Assembly: GCA_039881145.1 (NCBI GenBank)
Contig: JAYKKI010000006.1
Span: 10,796,501 to 10,860,500 of the forward strand
Length of the DNA stretch: 64,000 nt
Source: Druceiella hillmani
Taxonomy: Eukaryota > Arthropoda > Insecta > Lepidoptera > Hepialidae
Direction: 5' to 3'
Shown here: piece by piece, positions 46,500 through 56,359 of the stretch
How positions within the stretch are numbered: position 1 is the stretch's first letter
Layout: each line of letters opens with the position of its first letter
Notes under the pieces: generated by a model
Seen by the model: only the letters and a program-made list of their open reading frames with translations
The model's database searches: none
Told to the model about the DNA's origin: nothing
Program-made: the position numbers and the translations under genes

Positions 46500-47640
46500 T
46501 AAATGATAGCGTATGATATGAAATGACATGGTATGAAGCATATAATTTTTCTCAAAATATAGGCTTTCTAATACAACAAGGTTTTTTCTTGCATCGAACA
46601 AGTGGTTGCAAACAAACAGGTGAGCATTTTTTTCTCCTCTGTATGTAGATAGTATTAAATGTTTGACGATATTCTCTCGAGATGCGTGAGTCATAGATTA
46701 GATATACATATTATACCAGTATTCTTGGGTTTTCTTCTACATGATTTATACTATTTAGCAGATAAAAAAACATACTCATTAATTCTAATCATAGCCTTAC
46801 ACCAAATTTCATGAAAATTTTTTCAACGTTTTATGCGTAATTAAGTAACACACGTCGAACTATTTGTATATATTAAATTAGAGGGCTGGATTCCAAATTA
46901 AATAAATAAAAACCACACCTGTAAATATCTGTAATTATAATAAAAAAAATCTTTAGTATTTTGTCGCAATTTTAATATAATTAAGAACAGGAAGTTTGAA
47001 TATTATATACGGAGATCACATCAATTATTTTTGGAAATATTCTCAACTTGTCTACTTGTTTGACATCAACGAACTCTAATATGGATAGACCGTTTATAGA
47101 CCGTAATTTTTTTGAAGTGATATCACCTATAAGTAACCTTCATAATTATATATACAACATTTACCGAGTTGAGTTGCGAGCATAAGCCACTAAACTATTA
47201 TGGATATAATAAACGGAGTCGTGAGGTTAATGTCAACTGAGGTCAGAGCATTGTTTTGACCATCGCTCTGATGAAGCATAATATGAGGAGGACAATGTAG
47301 AATTAAAATTTGCATTAACGAAATTACAAGCTCGAGCACCGCGGACCATCAAGATGTCTTCTCCCGTTTCTTAGAAGTTGCAATAAAAATGTAATGAGAT
47401 AAATTTGTAGCGGCTACCGTGTTAAGCAACATAAGGCAAAAACTGAATAAGCATGTTGATATACGTCTGATGCAGGGAAAACAATAATGGCTACATTAGA
47501 TAAAGCAAGTTTTAGTAGTTTTTGAGCTTACTGTAAAAGTTACGGTGATTTTTCCTCTTTTCTTATACTTTAGATGAAAAGTTAGCAAAAAACTATGTAG
47601 TTTTTACCCTTAAGCCTAAATGGGCCACAATCCGAATTAT
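46500..47640. other. No gene seen; one insect-repeat scrap
   Basis: CCAAATTTCATGAAAATTTT then GCGTAATTAAGTAACACAC at 46.80-46.86 kb fits the 3' part of the GCCCGCGG-type repeat. A 65-codon minus-strand ORF (46497-46694) touches the TIR end and has no motif. Confidence 0.4.
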
Positions 47641-47644
47641 TGCA

Positions 47645-47752
47645 CGGCTTATTGTTATTAAGGTCATTGCCAAAAAATGGTACAACCGGCTCTGTTTAAA
47701 TTCTGATAGTCTAGTGTCCTTTCGTACGTACTTCATTCATGTAAAGCTATAG
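47645..47752 (+). pseudogene. Possible LTR-retrotransposon gag scrap
   Basis: One frame reads RLIVIKVIAKKWYNRLCLNS then DSLVSFRTYFIHVKL and a stop. The pattern (..A..WY..L...S...F...F..) is that of the conserved gag segment of LTR retrotransposons. Only about 35 residues are visible, with no PBS, LTR or polymerase nearby. Confidence 0.3.
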
Positions 47753-47892
47753 TTGGATAATGAAATGCTACAGTTGGATATTCATGGAAATTGCCAGCTG
47801 AAATAATCTCTTCACGTCAGCAAATACGATCTTAAATTGACGGGAATGTTCACTTATAATATTCTCAAAATTCCTCCTTTTTTAGATGTACC

Positions 47893-47943
<51 letters not shown>

Positions 47944-47952
47944 GTATAATAG

Positions 47953-48015
<63 letters not shown>

Positions 48016-48017
48016 AT
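47893..48017. repeat. Mirror-image compound microsatellite
   Basis: (CA)n then (TA)n, a short AGTATAATAGTAAA centre, then (TA)n then (TG)n. The right half is the reverse complement of the left, so the 125 bp can fold into one long hairpin. Confidence 0.95.
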
Positions 48018-48529
48018 AGTTGAAATCAGCAAAATGAGCTCTACAACCCAAGAATAATAACTAAAGTCATAACCCAGCTTTCTTTCAGTTCTGTTAAAAA
48101 TTGCTGTAACTTTCCTACTATTTAGTTTGAGTGGGGCGTTGACTCACAAAGAGAGTTGTTTCATCTGAGTTAATTCGGGTTGAAAAGACCTTTTTTGGCT
48201 TCAAGATAAGTGAGTCGTACTTTTTTCATTATTCTTCCTACAGGATTAAAACAAACAGAAATTCTTGCTTTAGATAAACCATAATTGAAATGTTTTTAAG
48301 ATCTAGGGTTAATTGATTTTTCTTATGTTTACTACAAGCTAGTTAAATATCACTTTCGTTATATCATATTATCACCGTAATAGAAATGTGACTTTTAGTT
48401 ATCATCTTGTGTATTAATCATAATTCCGGGCAACTGAAGCATGAGGGTACGTGACTACCTCCAATAAATGTTTACATTATTTTTAATAATATCTGTATAA
48501 CTATTAAAATATTTGTAGTTTATTATTAT

Positions 48530-48705
48530 ACTGGCTGTACCCTCGTTCGTGTGAAATTCGGAATAAGATAAGTTATTTGAATTTTTTTTTCTCTCATATG
48601 TTGCTTTTGGGTATAAAATATTACCATACCAATTTTCATCAAAATCCTTCCAGTAGATTTTGCGTGATTGACGAACAAATTAATATACATACAGACAAAA
48701 ATTCT
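48530..48705 (+). repeat. Dispersed insect repeat (GCCCGCGG-type), subfamily 2
   Basis: ACTGGCTGTACCCTCGTTCG at the start, CATACCAATTTTCATCAAAA then CCTTCCAGTAGATTTTGCGT and GATTGACGAACAAATTAA. It aligns along its length with the minus-strand copy at 61.95-62.14 kb. Confidence 0.7.
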
Positions 48706-49022
48706 GAACGTTTTCAGAATTGTCAAGTTTTCAGGTTTTCTGGCTTCTAATTTCATTCTTTACGCTAAATCAGTAATTATTTTTAAAATATTTTCAATGT
48801 ACAGTATTCACTTCGTTACAGTTTTATTATGTGTTTAGATTATATAAGTGTGGTAATATTAATAAAATTGTAACGGAAAAAAATTTTCCGGAAAACATCT
48901 TATTATATAATTTAAGTCTTGCAATTTCAGTGTTTCTATTTAAGTTCTTATTTTACAATTTAAGTCTTGGGACAACATTGCGTACTTATTAGGCCTCGTT
49001 CACCTTTGTTGAAAACTAAGAG

Positions 49023-49375
49023 AAAACAATATATTGTTTTTTTTGTGAAATATATTCTTGGATAAAAATGGATATATTGAACTCACTTATGTGGGGTCTT
49101 TACCTGGTATAATGTTATTGCCTTTAAAGTTGGTTAAATATAGCGAAATATTTAGATAAAGATAAAGCTGTCTAATGTGCAGTAAGCCATTGTAGCTGAC
49201 ACCGTTTGCGATATATATCTATAATGTATTCTATCTGAGACCATCTATCATACAAGATATTCTTGGATAAAAATGGGTATATTGAACTCATCTCTACGGG
49301 GTCTTTATGAGAAATATTTAGATAAGATATAAAACTGTCTAATGTGAAGTAAGCCATTGTAGCTGAAACCGTTTG

Positions 49376-49463
<88 letters not shown>

Positions 49464-49668
49464 ATTATGTATTTTATCTGAAACCATCTATCATACAAGA
49501 TATTCTTGGATAAAAATGGGTATATTGAACTCACCTCAACGGGCTTTTTATGCGACCTACAGTTATTGTCGTTTAAGTTGTTGAAAAATAGCGAAATAAA
49601 TAGTAAAGAGATAAAGATGTCGAATGGGACTGAAGTCATTCTAGCTGAGATCATCTATGATATGAAGT
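49023..49668 (+). repeat. Internally repetitive element, locus 2
   Basis: Starts with the same AAAACAATATATTGTTTTTT edge as 42.4 kb. Three diverged units start with CTTGGATAAAAATGG at about 49057, 49262 and 49505; the middle unit contains the (TA)n array. A 160-codon minus-strand ORF spanning it is a product of the repeats. Confidence 0.8.
49379..49460. repeat. (TA)n microsatellite within the element
   Basis: About 82 bp of TA with one CATA interruption. It starts at the unit position GTTTGCGATATATATCTATA, where the sister unit has only a short TATATAT. Confidence 0.95.
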
Positions 49669-50028
49669 AGAAATCTATTTTTTGAAATCATCACTTGTAA
49701 TTTCTAAGTTTTATTAAGTAACAGCTTAACTCGATTAAACTTCTTTGCTCAGGCCCAGTCGGCAATGACAGCGAATAACGGCAATCGCATCTTAAACCGG
49801 CGAAGTTTGTTTGTTTATTACCCGACTAAGCCAGAGGAAAGATTGTGAATTTCGCAGGCTGTTATAATACGTATATGAGTTAGTTTGTTCGCTCGTACAG
49901 ACTAAACTACTAAAGTGATATCAACAAGTGAGGTGTCCTTAGATTCGTTATGATCCAGAGAGTGTTCTAGGGTATATAACGTTATTAATTTCATAAGCTG
50001 TGTACATACAGATAACTAAAAAATAAGG

Positions 50029-50127
50029 GGATGAAACAAAATCCAACAATGGAAAAAATAACTGAAAACCACGGAATACATATGTATGTTTCAGTTATTT
50101 TTTTCATTGTTGGATTTTGTTTTATCC
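50029..50127. repeat. 39-bp-arm fold-back (~99 bp)
   Basis: GGATGAAACAAAATCCAACA..TAACTGAAA at 50029-50067 is inverted at 50089-50127 with 2 mismatches, around a 21-nt loop. The size fits a tiny MITE or a long hairpin-RNA locus. Confidence 0.9.
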
Positions 50128-50339
50128 TCTTGTTTGTCAGTTCGCGCTAATAAATAAACAAACAAAATAAGGAATCATATGTCTGATAATATATATATAT
50201 ATTTTTAAATCTCCTACTTTTACGAATACTATATGCTAGTATCTGCCGCTACAGTTTATAGGGTGAAAGCAAAACTTGTAACAGAAGTCGGGAAACATTC
50301 GAGGGAAAAAAGATATGGGAAAAATAAAATGTTGTATTT

Positions 50340-50395
50340 AAACGTAATAATTAAAATAATTCTACGCGGGTAAAACCGCGGGCATAGTTATTAAA
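50340..50395 (-). repeat. GCCCGCGG-type repeat, 5' scrap
   Basis: Minus strand: AATAACTATGCCCGCGGTTT then TACCCGCGTAGAATTA, the start landmark of the family. It lies immediately before hairpin element copy 5. Confidence 0.6.
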
Positions 50396-50401
50396 TAATA
50401 A

Positions 50402-50682
50402 ACCAAAGTTTGAATATATTTGGCGTTAATTTTGTAGAAATTCATTATTTACAATTAAATGAAACTACGTGATGTAGTATTATTTCTACTTTCTTTAATT
50501 TCTTTACCACGACCTAGGTTTCGTTGTATTACAACATCTTCAGGTGGGGTATTAGGAATCTTTGCTAATATCCCACCTGAAGATATTGTAATACAACGAA
50601 ACCTAGGTCGTGGTAAAGAAAGTAAAGATAGTAGAAATAATACTACATCACGTAGTTTCATTTAATTGTGAAACCAAAGTTT
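50402..50682 (-). mobile_element. Hairpin element copy 5, best preserved
   Basis: The element proper is 50412-50672. ACCAAAGTTT at 50402-50411 and 50673-50682 is the target duplication (10 bp; two more A residues match, so 10-12 bp). The tail GAATATATTTGGCGTTAATT is on the left only. The two arms are nearly perfect complements around an apex at about 50561. Because of this symmetry both strands carry almost the same 68-codon ORF (MKLRDVVLFLLS.. to ..NNTTSRSFI), which is a palindrome effect and not evidence for a protein. Confidence 0.88.
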
Positions 50683-52360
50683 ATTTTTCAGACTCCAAGT
50701 AACAAAATACTTTTTTATTTCATTTAAATTAATTCAATAATTCGTATGGTGTTTCGATATGGATAACTAGGCAAATAAGCATATTTTTTTCATTTTTGGA
50801 CGTAAAATCGAGATAATGAATAGAAGTCTTTTCACTCTTTGATCTCTATGCTCAACTTAATTTAATAAAGATCCGTCCGAATTTTACGTGATCCATGTAC
50901 AAATGAACAAATAGGCAGTCAGATGAAATTTAAAAAGAAAACCCTTGATTTATTTCCTACAGTTCATTTGAAAGATTTCCTAGTTGGAAATGTTTTTATG
51001 TCCACTGTTTTACAACTGTACTGTTGCTTGTAAGGACGTGCGTGAAGTTAAGGAAGTTTATGGACGTGCGTTGTTGGCATAAGTTGTAACTTAGTACTAC
51101 TAAAACTTAATATCTTATGGTAGTTTTAGCTCCAATCTAATATTTTAAGGACATGCGTGTTCTGAGTCGAACAACATCGAAAATTAAATTAGAAATGTTT
51201 TATGTTAAAATATTTTTTAAAAATACGTCACTTTCAGTATTAAAATCCATGTTAGGACACACCCATTTGTGCTCATCCTTGTTTTATTTTCACTATAAAT
51301 CTTTTAAATTAATTCCAGTAGACTCGGTGATCCATGCCTATACTTTTAGCTTTAATGATCTGGGATTACATCTTGAAAACAATTTTTATTTTCTTAATTT
51401 CTAAATATGATATTATCTTTTACAATATCGTTTACTGTTTAATAAACAGTGATAATTATTTTTATTATCGTGATGGAATACTTGGAAGAAAGCTTTACAG
51501 TATCATTTTTACTTAACAACTTTATACTTAGAAGTGCCCCTGACGTGATGAAAATATGTATCACCAGCTCTTTGTTTATGTCATTGTTGACAGTAAGATT
51601 TTTCTCTAGCTCATTCACAACCCCTGTCTATAAACAATGCTAAATGCTGACATAGACATGTTACGCCATCAATTGACATTGTGCAGTACTACAATTTTAT
51701 TATTGAATAAAAATCCCTAATTTCATACTAGGAATAATGTTATTTCTCGGGTTTTCTTGACTAATGTGTTAGTTTGAATCACGAACTACTTCAGAAATAA
51801 GTTTTATGAAAACCACTCGTGTTTTCTTGGCGTGTTTGAGTAACAAACGTTCAGACACATTCCATGATATTAATATTCTACGTGTACGAAGCAGCGGATA
51901 ATACATAGCCTATGTGTTCTTTAGCTACACGAAATACACGCATGCCAAATTCCGTTGTGTTTCGTTACTTGGTTGCAGAGTTGCAAGGTAACAAATATCC
52001 AAACTTTAGTAATTAAAATATTACTAGTAAGCAACACCACGTTCACTATATGCAAGCAGGGTCACGGGTCACCTCCGAATTATAACAAAGTAATAAACAG
52101 AGAAGAAAAGTTATAACAAAGATATTTTCACGCATATCAAATGACTTCATAAGGCGACTTTATGTAAATATTCCATCATGATGATCGACAAAATATTATT
52201 TTATACTCCAAAGTACTCTTTAAGCGGTACTTGACATTAAGTAAATTGACCCATATTCGAGATCCATTGTAGCCTTATACCTGCCTTGTTATTTTTGTTT
52301 CGAATCTCGTTTACAATTGTAATATTCTGGATACAGATTGCTCATATAAAAATAATCAAG
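50683..52360. other. No convincing gene
   Basis: Overlapping plus-strand ORFs of 60-83 codons at 51.15-51.64 kb are F/I/L/Y-rich and lack motifs. CATGCCAAATTCCGTTGTGT near 51.94 kb hints at another insect-repeat fragment. Confidence 0.35.
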
Positions 52361-52362
52361 CG

Positions 52363-52363
<1 letters not shown>

Positions 52364-52401
<38 letters not shown>
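52364..52401. repeat. (TA)n microsatellite
   Basis: About 38 bp of uninterrupted TA, roughly 100 bp upstream of the TATA-box candidate. Confidence 0.95.
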
Positions 52402-52402
<1 letters not shown>

Positions 52403-52499
52403 GCATTAAAGATGTAATAAAAGTAGAGTCATTGTCTGTTATTCTATTTAATGCATAAGTGCGAACGTCTTATCCGCTTTTGCTGAAATCGGCAGCAAG

Positions 52500-52533
52500 T
52501 ATATAATGGGGAAACCAAGAAATAATCTGTAGT
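52500..52533 (+). promoter_or_regulatory. TATA box and initiator candidate
   Basis: TATATAA at 52500-52506 is followed 28-30 bp later by CTGTAGTTCG, a loose arthropod initiator. GGGGAAACC between them resembles a Rel/NF-kB half site, but its position downstream of TATA makes that weak. The spacing puts a start site about 25 nt before the ATG at 52554. Confidence 0.3.
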
Positions 52534-52553
52534 TCGTTTCAATAACATAGAAG

Positions 52554-52634
52554 ATGAAGTATAGCATTTTTATAATGATTTTATTAATTCTGGTTATATT
52601 GCTTTTAGCTTGCTCGAATTCTTATAAAAAATGA
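52554..52634 (+). CDS. 26-residue signal-peptide-like ORF
   Basis: The peptide MKYSIFIMILLILVILLLAC-SNSYKK has the layout of a secretory signal: a Lys at position 2, a long I/L/V core, then a small-residue cleavage region (ACSNS). It ends at a TGA two Lys later. A TATA box about 54 bp upstream and a short leader match the layout of short insect secreted-peptide genes, whose first exon often encodes the signal. No good splice donor occurs before the stop, so this is either a complete micro-ORF, a pseudogene broken after the signal, or chance hydrophobicity. Confidence 0.3.
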   Translation: MKYSIFIMILLILVILLLACSNSYKK

Positions 52635-52815
52635 TATCTTTATTCGTCATATTTTCGGTGTCAGAAAGAACCAGTATTGTTGTAATTATGCCTACCAAAT
52701 GATTCGATAACTTAACATAATTTGTAAGTAACAAATGGTTTTTGAAATTTAATAAATGTTATGCTTTAGAATGAATGGATTATTAAGGCTGGTTTTCACA
52801 GGTGTTAACATAAGT

Positions 52816-52875
52816 TATTTCTTATCAACACAGAACATGTTATTATTTGTTCTGTGCTTATCAATACCTACTTTC
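52816..52875. repeat. Small imperfect hairpin
   Basis: CACAGAACA and TGTTCTGTG are inverted around a 10-nt AT-rich loop; the outer sequence pairs only partly. Confidence 0.5.
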
Positions 52876-53299
52876 ATCAGTCGTTTGATATTATAATAAA
52901 CATTATATAATATTTTGTGTTACTTTTTCTCGCCTTATTTTTTTCTTCTACACCGATTTTTCCTTTAGTTTTCAATATTTATTATATACTTATTGACTTT
53001 TGAATGGTTGGTAAGAAAACAAACGTATTGAAAGACGAGCACAGCCCACTCCTTACGGGTCCCTCTCCAATATATCTGTGCTAATTAGCTCTTCTTCCAA
53101 TATCTTTGTAAGAAACGTTAAAAGAAAGCTTGGTATTTTAAATCGCTTCATTAAACGATTTGTATAATACGGCTACGTGAAACAAAAACCAGCTCACTGC
53201 TAAGTCAGTCATAAATATAATTTGACATTTCGAACCGACAGAGCGACCTCTGACAGCGCCCGCTGCACCGCGCTAGCAGATTACGCCGACAATAAACAA

Positions 53300-53475
53300 T
53301 TGAAGGCACCACGTGCGTGGTAGCGTAATGGAAGACAAAGCGCCCGTACCTACTTACGTGGGACAGAGAGCGCGCCTCGCTGTGGGACATGACACTCGTA
53401 CCGAGAGAGAGGATCGAACTGGGGCCTTTTGTTGCTTGCACAATTACGTTCCCACTGTGCCGTCGCGGGTGTATG
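53300..53475 (-). mobile_element. Possible tRNA-derived SINE-like sequence
   Basis: On the minus strand GACGGCACAGTGGG resembles an A box, and GGCCCCAGTTCGATCCTCTC contains a B-box-like GTTCGATCC about 45 nt later. A GC-rich body follows. It is clearly GC-richer than its surroundings. Single copy here, unlike the main SINE family. A 99-codon ORF on the other strand is a by-product. Confidence 0.4.
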
Positions 53476-53774
53476 GCCGGATGGAGCTATTTGATAGTTT
53501 TGGACGAGGAACAAAGATTTTACATGTGTATATCAACTTAAATGATCACCTGACCACAGTGCGATCCTGGGGTCGCTTCTATTTATTGTATTTTTCTGGA
53601 TTATTTCTCTGAAAAATATAGAAATATTTTTTATTTCTTGGTGAGCAATATATAAGTGGCGTTTGAATAGATTATAGCCAGTAAATAGGTTTATTTTTAT
53701 CCCAAAATTTGAAGTTATTCCTGGCGAGTATGTTCATATTTTATACTGTTCTTTTGGTTACTTTTGCTCGATGG

Positions 53775-53982
53775 CGTAGTAAATGTCTGTAATTTTCAGT
53801 AAGGTTGACTTTTGTATGTATAAATTCATACCGTGCATACTGAATTTCTAAAATTGAGCGGAGTGCCCGTGGTATAGCATACAATGTTTTCTCCCTTTTA
53901 TAACCCGACCCGGATTTTGAAAAAATTGGAACAGTGATAAATCACGGAAATGAAGTCGCGGGTAGAAGCTAGTACTGTATAT
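53775..53982 (-). repeat. GCCCGCGG-type repeat, longer diverged copy
   Basis: Minus strand starts TACTAGCTTCTACCCGCGAC then TTCATTTCCGTG. The body includes AAAATCCGGGTCGGGTTATA and TGCTATACCACGGGCACTCC. Confidence 0.55.
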
Positions 53983-54745
53983 ATTCAATACGGAATCTGT
54001 TATTATCAAATAGAAAAAGAAAATACAGATCTTTATTTCTGAAAAGAGTTAATGAAAACTGGTAGGTTCAAGAGGATTATATTTTTGTATCAACATTACA
54101 AGAAAACTATTTCGATTTTCAAAATTAATTTTGAAAATATTTTTTGTTTGAAACTTAATAAGAATATATATTAATATTATTGTCGAATATAATTTTAATG
54201 TAAGTGACGATGTGTCTCCGTGTAAAGTAAATTGGTTAAAAAAATTTCAGTTGATTGAAATCAATTTACTACTTGACTGATTTTTAGTTTATTTCTTCAC
54301 CTTTTTTCCTATTATACCGGGTGGCCTCTAACAAATAAAAAGCCAGAGCTCTTAAATTTCAACTTCATTAGCGTCGTAACGAGAAACAATTAGGCATTTC
54401 GTTTACTTTGTTACTGTACCCTTTTTTGGGTTTGCTTGTTTGTAGACTTGAATTATTGTTGGACTTTACGCGGCTTCAAGGGTTGAATTCTCTAACATTT
54501 ATGAATATTTGAAATATTAGTCGGAATTGTCATAATAAAAAAAACGAGTGTGCTTTAGACCACACGACTGAAGTAAAACTTCAAATTCACAAAATATGAA
54601 CTTTAAAATGAATTTACAATTTTATTCGCTTTGAACGTAGAATATTTAATGTAATGAACAAAATAATAATTTATAAAATTGTTCAAGATCGGAATGAAAT
54701 TACAAAATAATCAAAAAATCACCGTTCGCGTAACGCTAGCAAACT
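53983..54745. other. No gene seen
   Basis: AT-rich with no recognised element. Confidence 0.4.
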
Positions 54746-54748
<3 letters not shown>

Positions 54749-54798
<50 letters not shown>

Positions 54799-54811
54799 AT
54801 ATATATATATT
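54749..54811. repeat. (TA)n microsatellite
   Basis: About 63 bp of TA with a single TTTA interruption. Confidence 0.95.
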
Positions 54812-54817
54812 TCATGC

Positions 54818-55030
54818 ACTGGCTATGAGAGGAAGAGAGAAAGAAAATGTGCGCGCGCTCTGCTCTCTCTTGCTCCTACAGTGTGATACAGACAATAGGC
54901 TTGCACTGTGTCTTAGATATACGAAACATAACTGGCTATGAGAGAAAGAGAGAAAGAAAATGTGTGCTCGCACCTCTCTCTCTTGTCCCTACAGTGAAAT
55001 ACGAAACGTAACTCTCTCTCTTTCTGACTT
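54818..55030 (+). repeat. 113-bp tandem duplication, purine-rich
   Basis: ACTGGCTATGAGAGGAAGAG at 54818 recurs at 54931 as ACTGGCTATGAGAGAAAGAG. Both lead into AGAAAGAAAATGTG, CTCTCTCTTG and CTACAGTG. GAGAGAAAG and CTCTCTCTTTC segments within each unit are inverted, so each unit can fold. Confidence 0.8.
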
Positions 55031-55653
55031 CACTAACATGTATCTCCCTCTCAACTTCCGTTCGCCTCGCCCGATCACTTTTCGTAACGCTCTCGTCACG
55101 CATTCACCAGCTTACTCCCCAAGTCAAGCTTGCGTAAAGAAGTTTTGCTTCAATATTATACATTATTATTTATTCTAAATAGGATTCGGTCCCACCTTCT
55201 TTCTGTATGTTGACCGTTGTTGTTATGCATATAACACGAGGTTGTATTGAATTCAGTGTCACCTAGTATTTAAATGCGGAATACCAAAAAAATGACACAT
55301 CCATTTTAATTGAACAAATCTACAAAATATATAGCCTGTTACAACAACATTTATGTGTGTTGTACATCTGTCTATATATCATGTATCGTATTATATAGAC
55401 ACGCGTACACGTAACTACGCGTAACATATATCGCATCGCGTGCTGTCTCGATACATATAGTCTACTGATTATAACTATATATGTTTAGTCGAATACATAT
55501 ATAGACTGCTGTCAAATAGCTTGTTTACGGTGGAAGCTACGCATTTAATTGTAATCGTAATTTATTTGTAATGTAAGTATGTGATTAGATTCAACATGAA
55601 GTTATTATATACGCACGTACTGTTTGGCTGTAGAAGTATGTGCTTTAACTACA

Positions 55654-55925
55654 ATGTATGGCGTAATTGGATATCTGAGGTATGTAAATGGTATTTATTT
55701 AATTAAATTTAGGCAGATGGTGGAGCATGTTCTAAATTGTTCGTTATTATGGAATTTTAAGTGTTGTGTTATTTTAAACACGTTTATTTCAGTGATGAAG
55801 GAGACGTAAATGAGATTAAAAGAGATGAAATTGGAGTGAAAGAAAATGCAGTTATAAATAATTTAGACAACCGCATTTTATTGAGACGAGTTCGGTATAT
55901 AGAAAGAGAAGCGACAAAAGTGTAG
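55654..55925 (+). CDS. Candidate two-exon micro-gene (52 residues)
   Basis: Exon 1 starts at ATG 55654 (context ACTACAATG) and ends at 55679 before a strong GTATGT donor. The intron is 55680-55792 (113 nt, a normal insect size), ending in the pyrimidine-rich acceptor TTTATTTCAG. Exon 2 keeps the frame (AG|T gives Ser) and reads DEGDVNEIKRDEIGVKENAV, then INNLDNRILLRRVRYIEREA and TKV before TAG at 55923. AATAAA lies at 56129-56134. The joined product is highly charged and unlike the hydrophobic noise ORFs. The family is not recognised. After the stop the same frame continues protein-like (EGAWEALVKIISSELRVN), so the TAG may be a disabling mutation in a longer gene or element. Confidence 0.35.
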
Positions 55926-56128
55926 GAAGGTGCTTGGGAGGCTCTGGTAAAGATAATATCTAGCGAATTGAGAGTTAATTAAAATTGGTGGCTTGGTCAA
56001 TAGTTGTAATCGAACACGGTTAATGTGTATGAACATAAGTAAGTAAATTGTGCCAGAACCAGGTGATGTGGCTTTTCAATGTCTGTTCTGTCGTACATAA
56101 TTGAAAGTTCGCGTGGTGCTTGTTTTTA

Positions 56129-56134
56129 AATAAA
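56129..56134 (+). terminator. Poly(A) signal candidate AATAAA
   Basis: It lies about 200 nt past the stop of the two-exon candidate and is followed by a TATTGGGGTCGTGTTTGC stretch with some G/T-richness. AATAAA is frequent by chance in DNA this AT-rich. Confidence 0.25.
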
Positions 56135-56199
56135 ATATATTGGGGTCGTGTTTGCAAATGTAAGTTATTTAAATAAGTATTTGTAAGGTCTGGTGTAAG

Positions 56200-56325
56200 T
56201 TTTTGGTAATTCTAGTATAATTTTTGGTAACTCCAGTATAATTTTTGGTAACTCCAGTATAATTTTTGGTAACTCCAGTATAATTTTTGGTAACTCCAGT
56301 ATAATTTTTGGTAACTCCAGTATAA
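56200..56325 (+). repeat. 21-bp minisatellite, six units
   Basis: TTTTTGGTAACTCCAGTATAA occurs as five identical units (56221-56325), preceded by one unit with two changes (ATTCTAG). Exact identity means very recent expansion. Confidence 0.98.
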
Positions 56326-56359
56326 GAACAAAAATTATTTTTATTGTGCTGTACTAAAA

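Noticed and set aside
47630..47790. Nuclear insertion of mitochondrial rRNA, suggested by TCCTTTCGTAC
   Set aside because: Only the short match; neighbouring conserved large-subunit rRNA blocks are absent.
49172..49654. 160-codon minus-strand ORF, the longest in the window
   Set aside because: It is produced by diverged tandem units and a (TA)n array giving an IYIYIY run; the SSIYPFLSKNILYDRW segment repeats because the DNA unit repeats.
53205..53612. ORFs of 78 and 99 codons in a GC-rich patch
   Set aside because: Open on both strands because of local GC; overlaps the SINE-like sequence.
55596..55706. Alternative ORF MKLLYTHVLFGCRSMCFNYN.. overlapping exon 1 of the two-exon candidate
   Set aside because: Signal-like start and a vague resemblance to a serine-protease C-terminus, but only 36 codons; splicing at the good donor gives an immediate stop.
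56200..56325. Regulatory tandem array or CRISPR repeat
   Set aside because: Contiguous 21-bp units without spacers; plain minisatellite.
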